A stretch of 5,609 nt of DNA from GWF2-30-66 sp042576225 (GCA_042576225.1 JBHPCA010000055.1:1-5609); one strand, 5' to 3'; shown: positions 1-5,549, numbered from the stretch's first letter. The notes: generated from the sequence alone by a model not told the origin. Program-made: numbers and translations.

Positions 1-1
1 T

Positions 2-112
2 AACATTTTGTTTTTAAACAATTTCTTTAAAAAATGCTTGTTGTCTGAAAAGTTAAAAGAAAATAGGACTAAGAAAAACTATACCGATTGTATTGTAAAG
101 ACACATTTATAA
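2..112 (+). CDS. 3' end of a paralogue of the downstream ankyrin protein (partial)
   Basis: An open frame enters from the left edge and ends at TAA 110-112, giving 36 visible residues with no start in the window. Its last 29 residues (FFKKCLLSEK...DCIVKTHL) align without gaps to the last 29 of the 284-aa protein that follows (FFCKCICSRK...DCIIKTYL). I count 13 identities, including the C-terminal pattern DCI-x-KT-x-L. The DNA around the stop is also alike: 86-118 and 959-991 differ at only four of 33 positions. This is therefore probably the tail of a tandem paralogue with the same C-terminal domain. Whether it also has a signal peptide and ankyrin repeats lies outside the window. Only 18 bases separate it from the next start, so the two are probably cotranscribed. 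Confidence 0.75.
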   Translation, partial: NILFLNNFFKKCLLSEKLKENRTKKNYTDCIVKTHL

Positions 113-118
113 TTTTAT

Positions 119-124
119 GGAGGT
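119..124 (+). promoter_or_regulatory. Shine-Dalgarno site of the ankyrin gene
   Basis: GGAGGT lies six bases before the ATG at 131. It is the strongest Shine-Dalgarno match in the window and fixes the start. It begins only seven bases after the stop of the upstream paralogue, which supports translation from a shared message. Confidence 0.8.
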
Positions 125-130
125 TTCAAA

Positions 131-985
131 ATGTTTAAATCAAATAAAACCACAATTTTATCTATTGCTGTACTTTGCTCTTTGGCAAGCTCATTGTCTC
201 TTGAAGGAGGCAATATTTTTGAAGCTATAAGAAAAAAGAACTTAAAAGAGGTCAAGAGACTTGTCAAAAAAGAAAAAGTGGATATCAATAAGGCTAATAG
301 AGGCTGGACCCCACTTTATTGTGCTTGTTCTTGCAACAGTTTAGATATAGTGAAATATTTAGTTCAAAATGGCGCTAAAAAATCCATTAATGAAGCTAAT
401 GATGATGTCGAGACCCCACTTTATTGGGCTTGTATGTTTAACAATTTAGATATGGCAAAATTATTGGTTGAGAATGGTGCCCAAATTGATGTGATGTCTA
501 GATTAGAAGCGCAAAATAGAAATAAAATAAAAACTTACATTTTAAACGTAAAGAAGTTTGATGATCAAAAAAACATGCTGGGTAAAACGAAGTTTGTTAT
601 AGATAAGGTTAAAAAGATCAAGCTGGATAACAACAACGAAAAACAAGGGGTAATAGATCTAATAAGGCTTGTGTTTTGCAGATCTATATTTGAGACAATA
701 GAAAAACAAGAACTTTATAAAAACACGACTTTTTATACATTATACCAATTATGCAAAAGCAAACCGGGTAAAAAAATAAGAAGCGTTATACTGCAGGCAT
801 TTGGCATAAATGAAAATGATTTAAAGAAAAAATACCCAGATTTGATCAAAATTATGCTGCGTAAGGTTGATCTGGGTGCGGCAAAATCAAAAAAATTCTT
901 TTGCAAATGCATTTGTTCACGTAAAATGTTAAAAAGTAATAACCGTAAAAAGTTTGTAGATTGTATAATAAAAACATATTTATAA
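131..985 (+). CDS. Exported ankyrin-repeat protein with lineage-specific C-terminal domain
   Basis: This is a 284-aa protein. Residues 1-24 look like a Sec signal peptide: lysines at 3 and 6, then a hydrophobic run TILSIAVLCSLASSLSL. The Cys at 16 does not sit in a good lipobox. Residues 28-57 form an N-terminal capping ankyrin unit. Two clearer ankyrin repeats follow at about 58-90 and 92-122, each with the TPL turn (60-62 and 95-97), a LDIVKYLVQNGA/LDMAKLLVENGA second helix and an Asn/Asp-rich loop. Residues 127-284 are Lys-rich, probably helical, contain no domain I recognise, and end in a Cys cluster (258, 260, 262) and DCIIKTYL. The tail is shared with the partial gene just upstream, so it is a conserved unit of a duplicated family. 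Ankyrin repeats bind proteins. Export plus ankyrin repeats in a probable host-associated bacterium suggests interaction with host or envelope proteins, but no partner or activity can be read from the sequence. Confidence 0.85.
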   Translation: MFKSNKTTILSIAVLCSLASSLSLEGGNIFEAIRKKNLKEVKRLVKKEKVDINKANRGWTPLYCACSCNSLDIVKYLVQNGAKKSINEANDDVETPLYWACMFNNLDMAKLLVENGAQIDVMSRLEAQNRNKIKTYILNVKKFDDQKNMLGKTKFVIDKVKKIKLDNNNEKQGVIDLIRLVFCRSIFETIEKQELYKNTTFYTLYQLCKSKPGKKIRSVILQAFGINENDLKKKYPDLIKIMLRKVDLGAAKSKKFFCKCICSRKMLKSNNRKKFVDCIIKTYL

Positions 986-1001
986 TTTTATAGAATAACT
1001 T

Positions 1002-1031
1002 TTGAGTTTTTTTCCCTTTTTGCTTTATACT
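1002..1031 (+). promoter_or_regulatory. Candidate promoter of ruvC
   Basis: TTGAGT (1002-1007) and TATACT (1026-1031) are separated by 18 bases and match the sigma-70 boxes at 4/6 and 5/6 positions. They lie 35 to 64 bases before the ruvC start. The -10 box falls inside the inverted repeat 1012-1059, so RNA made here would start near 1038, in the loop. AT-rich DNA gives such matches by chance, so this is tentative. Confidence 0.35.
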
Positions 1032-1059
1032 GTATAAAAGCTATAAAGTAAAAAGGGAA
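1012..1059 (+). promoter_or_regulatory. 18-bp inverted repeat covering the ruvC ribosome binding site
   Basis: Arms 1012-1029 and 1042-1059 pair over 18 positions, 17 Watson-Crick plus one G-U (1022 with 1049), around a 12-base loop. The right arm contains AAGGGAA, the ruvC Shine-Dalgarno sequence, and is followed by five T's (1061-1065) directly before the ATG. In a transcript reading in from the ankyrin genes, this stem would hide the ribosome binding site and could also act as a weak intrinsic terminator. If transcription starts inside the loop, the same symmetry could instead be a DNA operator over the -10 box. The pairing is visible in the sequence; the regulatory role is inference. Confidence 0.55.
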
Positions 1060-1065
1060 GTTTTT

Positions 1066-1557
1066 ATGGTTATATTGGGAGTAGATCCGGGAACGAGATT
1101 TGCAGGTTTTGGAGTTTTAAAGAAAGAAAAACAAAAAACATTTTTATTAGATTATGGTTATTTGAAGATGCCGCCTTCAAAAAGTTTGGCCGATCGAATA
1201 GGGATGTTCCATAGGTTTTTTGATGAAAAAATAAAACAGTTTTGCGTAACAGATCTTGCTTTGGAAACGCCTTTCTTGGGTAAAAATGCGAGCAACTTTT
1301 TAAAGCTTGGTTACATGCGAGGTATTTTATATCTTCTTTCGAGCAATAATAATTTACAACTTCATGAGTTTGCGCCCAAAGAAATAAAACTATCTGTAAC
1401 CGGTTTTGGTGGTGCATCCAAAGAGCAGGTAGCTCGGGTTGTACTGCGACTTTTGCCAGGAATAAAGACACCTAAACGGGATGATGTGACCGATGCTTTA
1501 GCGATCTGTTTTTGTGGGGTATGGCAAAACAGATTTTCACGTATTGGGATATTTTAA
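1066..1557 (+). CDS. ruvC: Crossover junction endodeoxyribonuclease RuvC
   Basis: This is a 163-aa protein, the usual length for RuvC (about 160-175). RuvC is the dimeric, Mg-dependent Holliday junction resolvase that cuts RuvAB-bound junctions during recombinational repair. The RNase H-like fold motifs are all present. These are ILGVDPGTRFAGFGV with catalytic Asp7, ALETPF with Glu67, KNASNFLKLGYMRG as the conserved KNA/LG/RG helix, FAPKEIKLSVTGFGGASKEQV with basic residues Lys108 and Lys119, and DDVTDALAICFC with Asp140 and Asp143. By alignment from memory these correspond to Asp7, Glu66, Asp138 and Asp141 of the E. coli enzyme, so it should be active. The AGGGAAG ribosome binding site is seven bases from ATG. 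ruvA and ruvB are not in the window. The gene stands 80 bases after the ankyrin gene and is followed by a long non-coding stretch, so it is probably a single-gene unit or the end of a read-through transcript. Confidence 0.95.
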   Translation: MVILGVDPGTRFAGFGVLKKEKQKTFLLDYGYLKMPPSKSLADRIGMFHRFFDEKIKQFCVTDLALETPFLGKNASNFLKLGYMRGILYLLSSNNNLQLHEFAPKEIKLSVTGFGGASKEQVARVVLRLLPGIKTPKRDDVTDALAICFCGVWQNRFSRIGIF

Positions 1558-1640
1558 AAAACTTTAATGCAAACTCGAAAATTTAAATATTTTAAAAGCG
1601 ACAAAAATATGGGCTTCTGTGTGGACAAAAAAACTTACCT
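1558..1640. other. Spacer after ruvC, no gene seen
   Basis: AT-rich DNA between the ruvC stop and the first dispersed repeat. I see no ORF with a ribosome binding site and no GC-rich hairpin followed by a T run. The large foldback that begins at 1641 may serve as the transcription stop for ruvC. Confidence 0.5.
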
Positions 1641-1702
1641 CCCCGTTCTCCCTGAGCCTAGTTTATCCTGAGCTTGTCGAAGGGAAGGGTTTATATTAAA
1701 AG
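1641..1702 (+). repeat. Dispersed repeat, copy 1 (core only)
   Basis: A 62-bp core running from CCCCGTTCTCCCTGAG through CCTGAGCTTGTCGAAGG to TTATATTAAAAG. It is identical in sequence to copy 2 over the core but lacks the 42-bp extension found in copies 2 and 3. The C run is four long here. CCTGAGCTTGTCGAAGG-type motifs are widespread dispersed repeats in bacterial genomes; their function is unsettled. Confidence 0.85.
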
Positions 1703-1855
1703 CTTATTTTTTCTAAAAGGAGTTACTTTTTCCAAATAATACTGAAAATTTATTTATGAGACGAAACAACTAGTATAAACCCCAAAGCAAGCCCTGGAAG
1801 CTATTGCGCAGCACTCCACATGTAATTAAATCCATAGAAATTAATTTTTTTTGGG

Positions 1856-1885
1856 TTGAACTTTTTACCAGTTTAGACTGATAAT
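1856..1885 (+). promoter_or_regulatory. Candidate promoter inside the foldback spacer
   Basis: TTGAAC (1856-1861) and GATAAT (1880-1885) are 18 bases apart, matching 4/6 and 5/6 positions of the sigma-70 boxes. Transcription would run rightward through the right arm toward the gene at 2386, about 490 bases away. No gene lies close behind it, so this could be a chance match in AT-rich DNA. Confidence 0.3.
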
Positions 1886-1916
1886 TTTTTTTGTAGCTTT
1901 TTTTAGAAAAAATAAA

Positions 1917-2030
1917 CTTTTAATATAAACCCTTCCCTTCGACAAGCTCAGGATAAACTAGGCTCAGGGAGAACGGGGGGAGAAACATTTTTTGGGTTAT
2001 TCTTACGTGGTTTGTTAATTTTCGGATAAG
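1917..2030 (-). repeat. Dispersed repeat, copy 2 (core plus 42-bp extension), inverted
   Basis: Positions 1917-1978 are the inverted core, with a C run of six when read on the minus strand (G1975-G1980). Beyond the core, 1989-2030 is the exact reverse complement of 4040-4081 over 42 bases. The extension and core together therefore form a unit of about 110 bp, of which copy 1 has only the core half. Confidence 0.85.
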
Positions 2031-2385
2031 TTTTAAAATAGTGAAATTTTTTAGTGAAAAATTTGTGATCTTATCATCTTGCCACAGATTACATCCAAAG
2101 AAAATCTCGTACAAAGAATCGTTCTTTTGGGCGTACGCGTATAAAAAAATCGTTTATTGTCAAATAATTAATACAAAAATTAGTTGAAGTTTTGGTATAA
2201 GAAACAGGGTGATACTTTTTGATTTATAAACTTTTTTAGACTGTTTTTTTTCTTTTGTTTAGCAATAAAAATTACTATTTAGTGTAGAATCTTGATTTTT
2301 AATTCATAATTTTTGTATGGTATTGAAGAATTTAAAGTAAACCTCCTGAAGGAAAATTGTAACATAGTAAATAAGGGAGAGCAGC
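2031..2385. other. Intergenic region before the 167-aa gene
   Basis: About 355 bases with no convincing gene on either strand. I see an 8-bp palindrome GCGTACGC (2131-2138), a short hairpin AAAGAA-TCG-TTCTTT (2113-2127), and several T runs near 2220-2255. A weak promoter-like pair is TTGATT (2292-2297) with TATGGT (2316-2321), 18 bases apart. CTCCT at 2343-2347 could pair with the GGGAG Shine-Dalgarno sequence at 2375-2379. None is strong enough to call separately. Confidence 0.4.
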
Positions 2386-2889
2386 ATGATGAATATAGAT
2401 TCGGTAAAAAATAGTAAAGATAAAAAGTTCTTTGAAGCCTTTGATACATTTGGGAATATACAAAGATCAAAACATTTAAGAGAACCTTTGTCTGAGCATG
2501 ATATTTTGGATCTTCAAGACAAGTTTCTTAGTAACGGTTTTCATTATATTACAGTATCTGATGTATATTGTGGAAGATCGCTAGTCTCTCGTTTTTTAAA
2601 ATCTTTAAATTGTTATCACGAAGTTGCTACACTGAGTATATCTTGGCCAATTATAGAAGTTGGAACAACCGATGTTTATTATGAGCTGGTTCAGGGCAGT
2701 TATACGGATCCTATAAAAAACTCTAATTGGAACGAATTTTTTATCGATCAATTTTATTATGACTTCATATGGATTGAAGCTTGTCATGAACTTGTAGATA
2801 ACGATTGGTTTTCTGAATTTTTCAATAATATGGTACAAGTCAAAATTGATCAACATATACCAGTGCTTGTCATATCGTATTCCAAGTAA
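2386..2889 (+). CDS. Hypothetical protein, possible degenerate P-loop NTPase
   Basis: A 167-aa soluble protein with no signal peptide or membrane segment, and no family I recognise with confidence. AGGGAG (2374-2379) lies six bases before ATG 2386; a second ATG follows at 2389. The layout resembles the core of a DnaA- or Hda-like P-loop fold. A beta strand FHYITVSD (52-59) runs into YCGRSLVSRFLKSLN (61-75), which resembles a Walker A helix that has lost its Gly-Lys-Ser/Thr. A hydrophobic strand DFIWIEA (126-132) resembles Walker B with Glu but no preceding Asp. IPVLVISYS (158-166) resembles the sensor-1 strand. The chain stops right after that strand, so it would be a short or truncated domain. 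The absence of a P-loop lysine argues against ATP hydrolysis. The NTPase reading is inference from pattern only. The next gene starts 38 bases later, but that gap contains its own TATAAT. Confidence 0.75.
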   Translation: MMNIDSVKNSKDKKFFEAFDTFGNIQRSKHLREPLSEHDILDLQDKFLSNGFHYITVSDVYCGRSLVSRFLKSLNCYHEVATLSISWPIIEVGTTDVYYELVQGSYTDPIKNSNWNEFFIDQFYYDFIWIEACHELVDNDWFSEFFNNMVQVKIDQHIPVLVISYSK

Positions 2890-2904
2890 TTGACTTCAAA
2901 ATAG

Positions 2905-2910
2905 TATAAT
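2905..2910 (+). promoter_or_regulatory. Candidate -10 box of the WD40 gene
   Basis: A perfect TATAAT lies 17 bases before the ATG at 2928, so RNA would begin near 2917 and leave a leader of roughly ten bases. The TTGACT at 2890-2895 is only nine bases away, too close to be its -35. It would pair better, with a long 20-base gap, with TATACG at 2916-2921. No other good -35 is visible. Confidence 0.4.
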
Positions 2911-2927
2911 ATGGGTATACGTATAAA

Positions 2928-4025
2928 ATGTTAAGTATTGGGGTGAATAAAAAATTTTCAGTTATATTTTTATTAATTATAACCCAGTTTTATTTTAGTG
3001 TGGGTATGAAAAAAATTGGCCATACAAATCCCAGTAGTCTTAAAAAACTTTACAGCATACCTTTTTCGCATAATGAAGCATTTCAATCAGTGTCTAAAGA
3101 TATAAGATATGTTGCTTGTGGCGGGTGGGATAGGCGTGTTAAAATCAAAGATCATAAACAAAAGAAACTTGTATGTTTTTATAAACACGAAAAGCCTGTT
3201 ATGTGTATAAGATTTTCAAAAAATGGGCGATTTGTAGCTTCTGGAGGGCAAGACAATCAGGTTATAGTATGTAACATAGATAAAAAAGATTTATTTTATT
3301 ATTATCACAAAATGACTATCACTAAGGTCTTTTTGAGTTATAATGGAGATTTTGTTTTATCCGGTGACCATCTTGGAACTGTTGTGCTAGGTAATATTAA
3401 AAAAAAGAATGCACACTTTTTTTATTGCCATAAGAGGGGAAAAAGTATTTGGGCTCTAACTTTTAGCTCTGATTTTAGCATGTTTGCATCTGGAGGACGC
3501 GATAAGCAGGTCGTTATATGCGACACAATACGTAAAAGTAAAATATGCAGCTATACCCATGATGATTATGTAAAAACAGTTGCCTTTAGCAAAGATTGTA
3601 ATTTTGTTGTTTCAGGAGGGTTTGATAAAAAAGTTATTGTGTGGGATATTAAAAAAGAGACAAAAGTCTGTTCTTATTCCCACAGTAATTATGTTACCTG
3701 TGCAAAATTTATAGATGATACTGATATTGTTATTTCGTGCTCAAAAAATGGGGAATTTATTCTCTATAGAATTCCTGAAAAAGCAAAAATCGCAATCTAT
3801 AAAACCAGTTCTAGATTCGACAAATTTGACCGGTTTTTCTTTAGCAAAGACGGTGAGAAAATTATCTCAGAAGCTGATGATAAAAAAGTAAACATATACA
3901 AAATGCCTATGAAAATTCATGTGCTTAAAAAATTTTTCTATAGTGAGAAATCTATGAAAGCAAAACTAAAAAAAATTAGACGCGAAAATAAATTAACTAA
4001 TATTGTCATAAAAACGGTTACTTAA
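2928..4025 (+). CDS. Exported WD40-repeat protein (seven-bladed beta-propeller)
   Basis: A 365-aa protein. Residues 1-26 look like a signal peptide: NKK at 7-9, then FSVIFLLIITQFYFSVG. Seven WD40-like units follow at about 46-79, 80-118, 122-158, 163-201, 206-242, 247-282 and 288-326. They are recognisable by a repeated His in the H-x-x-x-V loop, FSKNGRFVASGGQDNQVIVC-type strands and the SGG-x-D turn. The best units are 2, 4 and 5 (FVASGGQDNQ, MFASGGRDKQ, FVVSGGFDKK). Only one ends in a classic WD (239-240). Seven units make a complete propeller, a scaffold for protein binding. A basic tail (327-365) follows. No enzyme domain is fused. There is no Shine-Dalgarno sequence before ATG 2928, and GTG 2943 is a possible alternative start that would still keep the signal peptide. 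Export suggests an envelope or host-facing role, like the ankyrin protein in this window; that is inference. Confidence 0.87.
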   Translation: MLSIGVNKKFSVIFLLIITQFYFSVGMKKIGHTNPSSLKKLYSIPFSHNEAFQSVSKDIRYVACGGWDRRVKIKDHKQKKLVCFYKHEKPVMCIRFSKNGRFVASGGQDNQVIVCNIDKKDLFYYYHKMTITKVFLSYNGDFVLSGDHLGTVVLGNIKKKNAHFFYCHKRGKSIWALTFSSDFSMFASGGRDKQVVICDTIRKSKICSYTHDDYVKTVAFSKDCNFVVSGGFDKKVIVWDIKKETKVCSYSHSNYVTCAKFIDDTDIVISCSKNGEFILYRIPEKAKIAIYKTSSRFDKFDRFFFSKDGEKIISEADDKKVNIYKMPMKIHVLKKFFYSEKSMKAKLKKIRRENKLTNIVIKTVT

Positions 4026-4039
4026 AAACGTTATTAGAG

Positions 4040-4102
4040 CTTATCCGAAAATTAACAAACCACGTAAGAATAACCCAAAAAGAGATTCTCCCCCCCCGTT
4101 CT
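4040..4102 (+). repeat. Dispersed repeat, copy 3, left half (split by the IS)
   Basis: Positions 4040-4081 equal the reverse complement of 1989-2030 exactly. They are followed by a diverged short segment, a run of eight C's (4090-4097) and GTTCT. The copy resumes at 5568 after the insertion sequence. Joining 4040-4102 to 5578-5609 restores extension, C run, GTTCTCCCTGAG, the CTTGACGAAGGG motif and CATATTAAAAG in the same order as copy 2. Confidence 0.9.
4093..4102 (+). repeat. Target site duplication, left
   Basis: CCCCCGTTCT directly precedes the left inverted end of the insertion sequence and recurs immediately after the right end at 5568-5577. A 10-bp duplication fits the roughly 9-13 bp range known for IS4-family elements. 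Because the next base on both sides is C, an 11-bp reading is also possible. Confidence 0.85.
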
Positions 4103-4120
4103 CAATGTCATCAACTTAAG
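4103..4120 (+). repeat. IS terminal inverted repeat, left (transposase 3' side)
   Basis: CAATGTCATCAACTTAAG is the exact reverse complement of 5550-5567. The similarity stops after 18 bases. The transposase stop codon is only five bases inside it. Confidence 0.93.
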
Positions 4121-4125
4121 GAGAT

Positions 4126-5442
4126 TTACATACTGGATCTCCTATTCATAGGGTGTATTCGACCTATAGAATTTGATCTATGACGAGAAAAACTTCTTCC
4201 AGGTCTTATTGGAACGATATTTTTTTGCATATAGGTTTTAACTCTCTGGCAAAATTTATCAAGGTTTTTACCTAAAAGAAGTGTTTCTATCAAATCATTT
4301 TTTAGCAAACCAAGCCCAATATTTCTATTTATTTTATACTTATACTTGTGTTTTTTCTTTTCTAAAACTTCATTAATTTCATCTTGAGCTTCTTGCATCA
4401 AAAGAGCAGCAACATTACATGTAAAAATGGTTGCAAAAAAATCCTGTTCTACGGTAAGTTTTGACTTTCCACTAAAATTTTCCATAGAGGCAATTGATTT
4501 TTGAAATTTATAATTTTCTTCCGTATCCCACCGTTTGTTGTACAACTTAAATATATCATTCGAAGAATGTTTTGTTTTATTTAAGAGAGATGTTAAGAGT
4601 ATTTCTTGCTCTCCAGATTTTAACTTGAAGGTCAAAACTCGTATTCTCAATTTTATGCTTTCATCAAGATTTGGGATTTTTTCTCGCAATTTTCTTTTTG
4701 CAGTATTTCCTAAATTTGAAATTTTGATGTCAATGATTTGATCTTTTTTGCCGTTTTTCACTGCATTTTGAACATCACTTGCAAAGTTTGATTGGCAGCG
4801 CATTAAAAAATCTTTTTTGATTTCATGTAAAAACATTATTAGATACACTGAAGGATAGCCTCTATCCAGGATAAAGAGATCTTTGATAGCATTGTTTTCA
4901 AATCTAATATCAGAATCAAGCGTTATAAGATTCTTAATATGCTCCACAGCTAAACTTCTTTCTGAAGCGTTATGTGGACAGATGAATCCACTTATAGTGA
5001 CTTTGTTCAAAACATCAAAAAGCGTAGAGATCACAGCAATAGGCATTGTCTTATTTGAGCCTACGCCATAGTACTCAATTAATTCATCGCTTGAGGGCAA
5101 CTGAACTTTACTTCCGTCAATTGCAAGAAGTCGAAGTTCCTTAAAATGTTTTATCTCATTTTCAGTGTAAAATTCTTGAGCCAATTTTTGATTCATAATC
5201 GTAAAAATAATAGGATCTAGTTTACGTCGAGCTTTTGAAAAAGCTTGCTTAGATGCCTCTTTTATATGGCCCATTTTTGCAAAATTTAACAATTCTATTT
5301 GCAGTGACTTTCTTATGAGATTAATTATAAATAATATAACTTTTTGAAAAGAAAACACTCTATTCCTTCTGAAAAAATTTTCTTGAAGTCTACCTTTTTC
5401 AAGCAACTCTTTGCTTTGCAATAATTGTCTTATAATTTTCAA
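4126..5442 (-). CDS. IS4-family DDE transposase
   Basis: A 438-aa transposase of the cut-and-paste DDE type that binds the element's ends and moves it. Catalytic residues are visible: Asp109 in LLAIDGSK, Asp193 in LFILDRGYPS, and Glu308 in the exact IS4-family signature Y301-x2-R304-x3-E308-x6-K315 (YNKRWDTEENYKFQK). The N-terminal part (about 1-100) is a Lys/Arg-rich helical DNA-binding region, and a basic RPGRSFSRHR segment lies near the C-terminus. The length matches IS4 transposases (about 440). The long frame can start only at the TTG at 5442, which has no proper Shine-Dalgarno sequence and no upstream in-frame ATG before a stop. A good site (AGGAG, then ATG 5465) sits just upstream in another frame and is joined by a 7-A run. 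With one more A the protein would begin MKKKVAQLLKIIRQ. So this copy is either start-frameshifted, dependent on slippage, or started weakly at TTG. Confidence 0.93.
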   Translation of the reverse strand: MKIIRQLLQSKELLEKGRLQENFFRRNRVFSFQKVILFIINLIRKSLQIELLNFAKMGHIKEASKQAFSKARRKLDPIIFTIMNQKLAQEFYTENEIKHFKELRLLAIDGSKVQLPSSDELIEYYGVGSNKTMPIAVISTLFDVLNKVTISGFICPHNASERSLAVEHIKNLITLDSDIRFENNAIKDLFILDRGYPSVYLIMFLHEIKKDFLMRCQSNFASDVQNAVKNGKKDQIIDIKISNLGNTAKRKLREKIPNLDESIKLRIRVLTFKLKSGEQEILLTSLLNKTKHSSNDIFKLYNKRWDTEENYKFQKSIASMENFSGKSKLTVEQDFFATIFTCNVAALLMQEAQDEINEVLEKKKHKYKYKINRNIGLGLLKNDLIETLLLGKNLDKFCQRVKTYMQKNIVPIRPGRSFSRHRSNSIGRIHPMNRRSSM

Positions 5443-5450
5443 TAACTGTG

Positions 5451-5465
5451 CTACCTTTTTTTCAT
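5451..5465 (-). other. Likely original transposase start, out of frame by one A
   Basis: Read on the minus strand, AGGAG (5476-5472), six bases, then ATG (5465-5463), followed by seven A's (5462-5456), GG and TAG (5453-5451). As written the frame ends after four codons. One extra A, or -1 slippage on the A run, would join it to the transposase frame. This is the best initiation signal in the element. Confidence 0.6.
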
Positions 5466-5493
5466 TCTATGCTCCTATTACTAAATATGACTT

Positions 5494-5523
5494 TTTATAA
5501 AAAGCCTAAATTTTATAGTACAA
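5494..5523 (-). promoter_or_regulatory. Candidate transposase promoter
   Basis: On the minus strand TTGTAC (5523-5518) and TATAAA (5499-5494) are 18 bases apart, with the Shine-Dalgarno AGGAG about 20 bases further on. The -10 lies in a perfect 14-bp palindrome CTTTTTATAAAAAG (5491-5504). The -35 match is poor (3/6), so confidence is low, but the position is right for a promoter inside the IS. Confidence 0.33.
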
Positions 5524-5549
5524 AAGGCAAGTTAATCCTTATTTTTTTT

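Larger units (their letters stand above)
1641..1978. repeat. 338-bp foldback element (78-bp inverted arms, 182-bp spacer)
   Basis: Positions 1641-1718 and 1901-1978 are reverse complements over 78 positions with one mismatch (C1703 opposite A1916). Each arm contains one core copy of the dispersed repeat, from the C run to TATTAAAAG, plus 16 further bases (TTATTTTTTCTAAAA region). The symmetry therefore extends beyond the core repeat. The 182-bp spacer (1719-1900) has no plausible coding frame. It holds a small imperfect hairpin at 1796-1817 (GGA-GCT against AGC-TCC) and a candidate promoter at 1856-1885. Possible identities are a MITE-like foldback element, a strong bidirectional transcription stop, or an invertible segment. 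No clear target duplication flanks it. Confidence 0.85.
4026..4102. other. Spacer between the WD40 gene and the IS element
   Basis: Fourteen bases after the WD40 stop the DNA becomes dispersed repeat copy 3. There is no separate hairpin terminator for the WD40 gene. Its transcript would run into the repeat and then antisense into the transposase gene, which converges from the right. Confidence 0.5.

Noticed and set aside
131..200. Lipoprotein signal in the ankyrin protein (Cys16)
   Set aside because: The residues before Cys (AVL) do not fit a lipobox, with Leu at -1; an ordinary signal peptide fits better.
1070..1471. 133-codon minus-strand open frame
   Set aside because: It is the antisense of ruvC, whose catalytic motifs are all present on the + strand.
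1796..1817. Small hairpin in the foldback spacer considered as a terminator or structured RNA
   Set aside because: The stem is short and imperfect, with no T run after it and no match to an RNA family I know.
1920..2114. 64-codon minus-strand frame ending in a PELVEG-type tail
   Set aside because: It runs through the dispersed repeat; PELVEG is the usual false translation of the CCTGAGCTTGTCGAAGG motif. There is no ribosome binding site and no recognisable protein.
2279..2470. 63-codon minus-strand frame
   Set aside because: It overlaps the start and leader of the 167-aa gene and has no ribosome binding site or family resemblance.
2605..2856. 83-codon minus-strand frame
   Set aside because: It is antisense to the 167-aa gene, with only low-complexity AT-driven composition.
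4535..5071. Two short + strand frames (4535-4741 and 4883-5071)
   Set aside because: Both are antisense to the transposase, which carries the full DDE signature.
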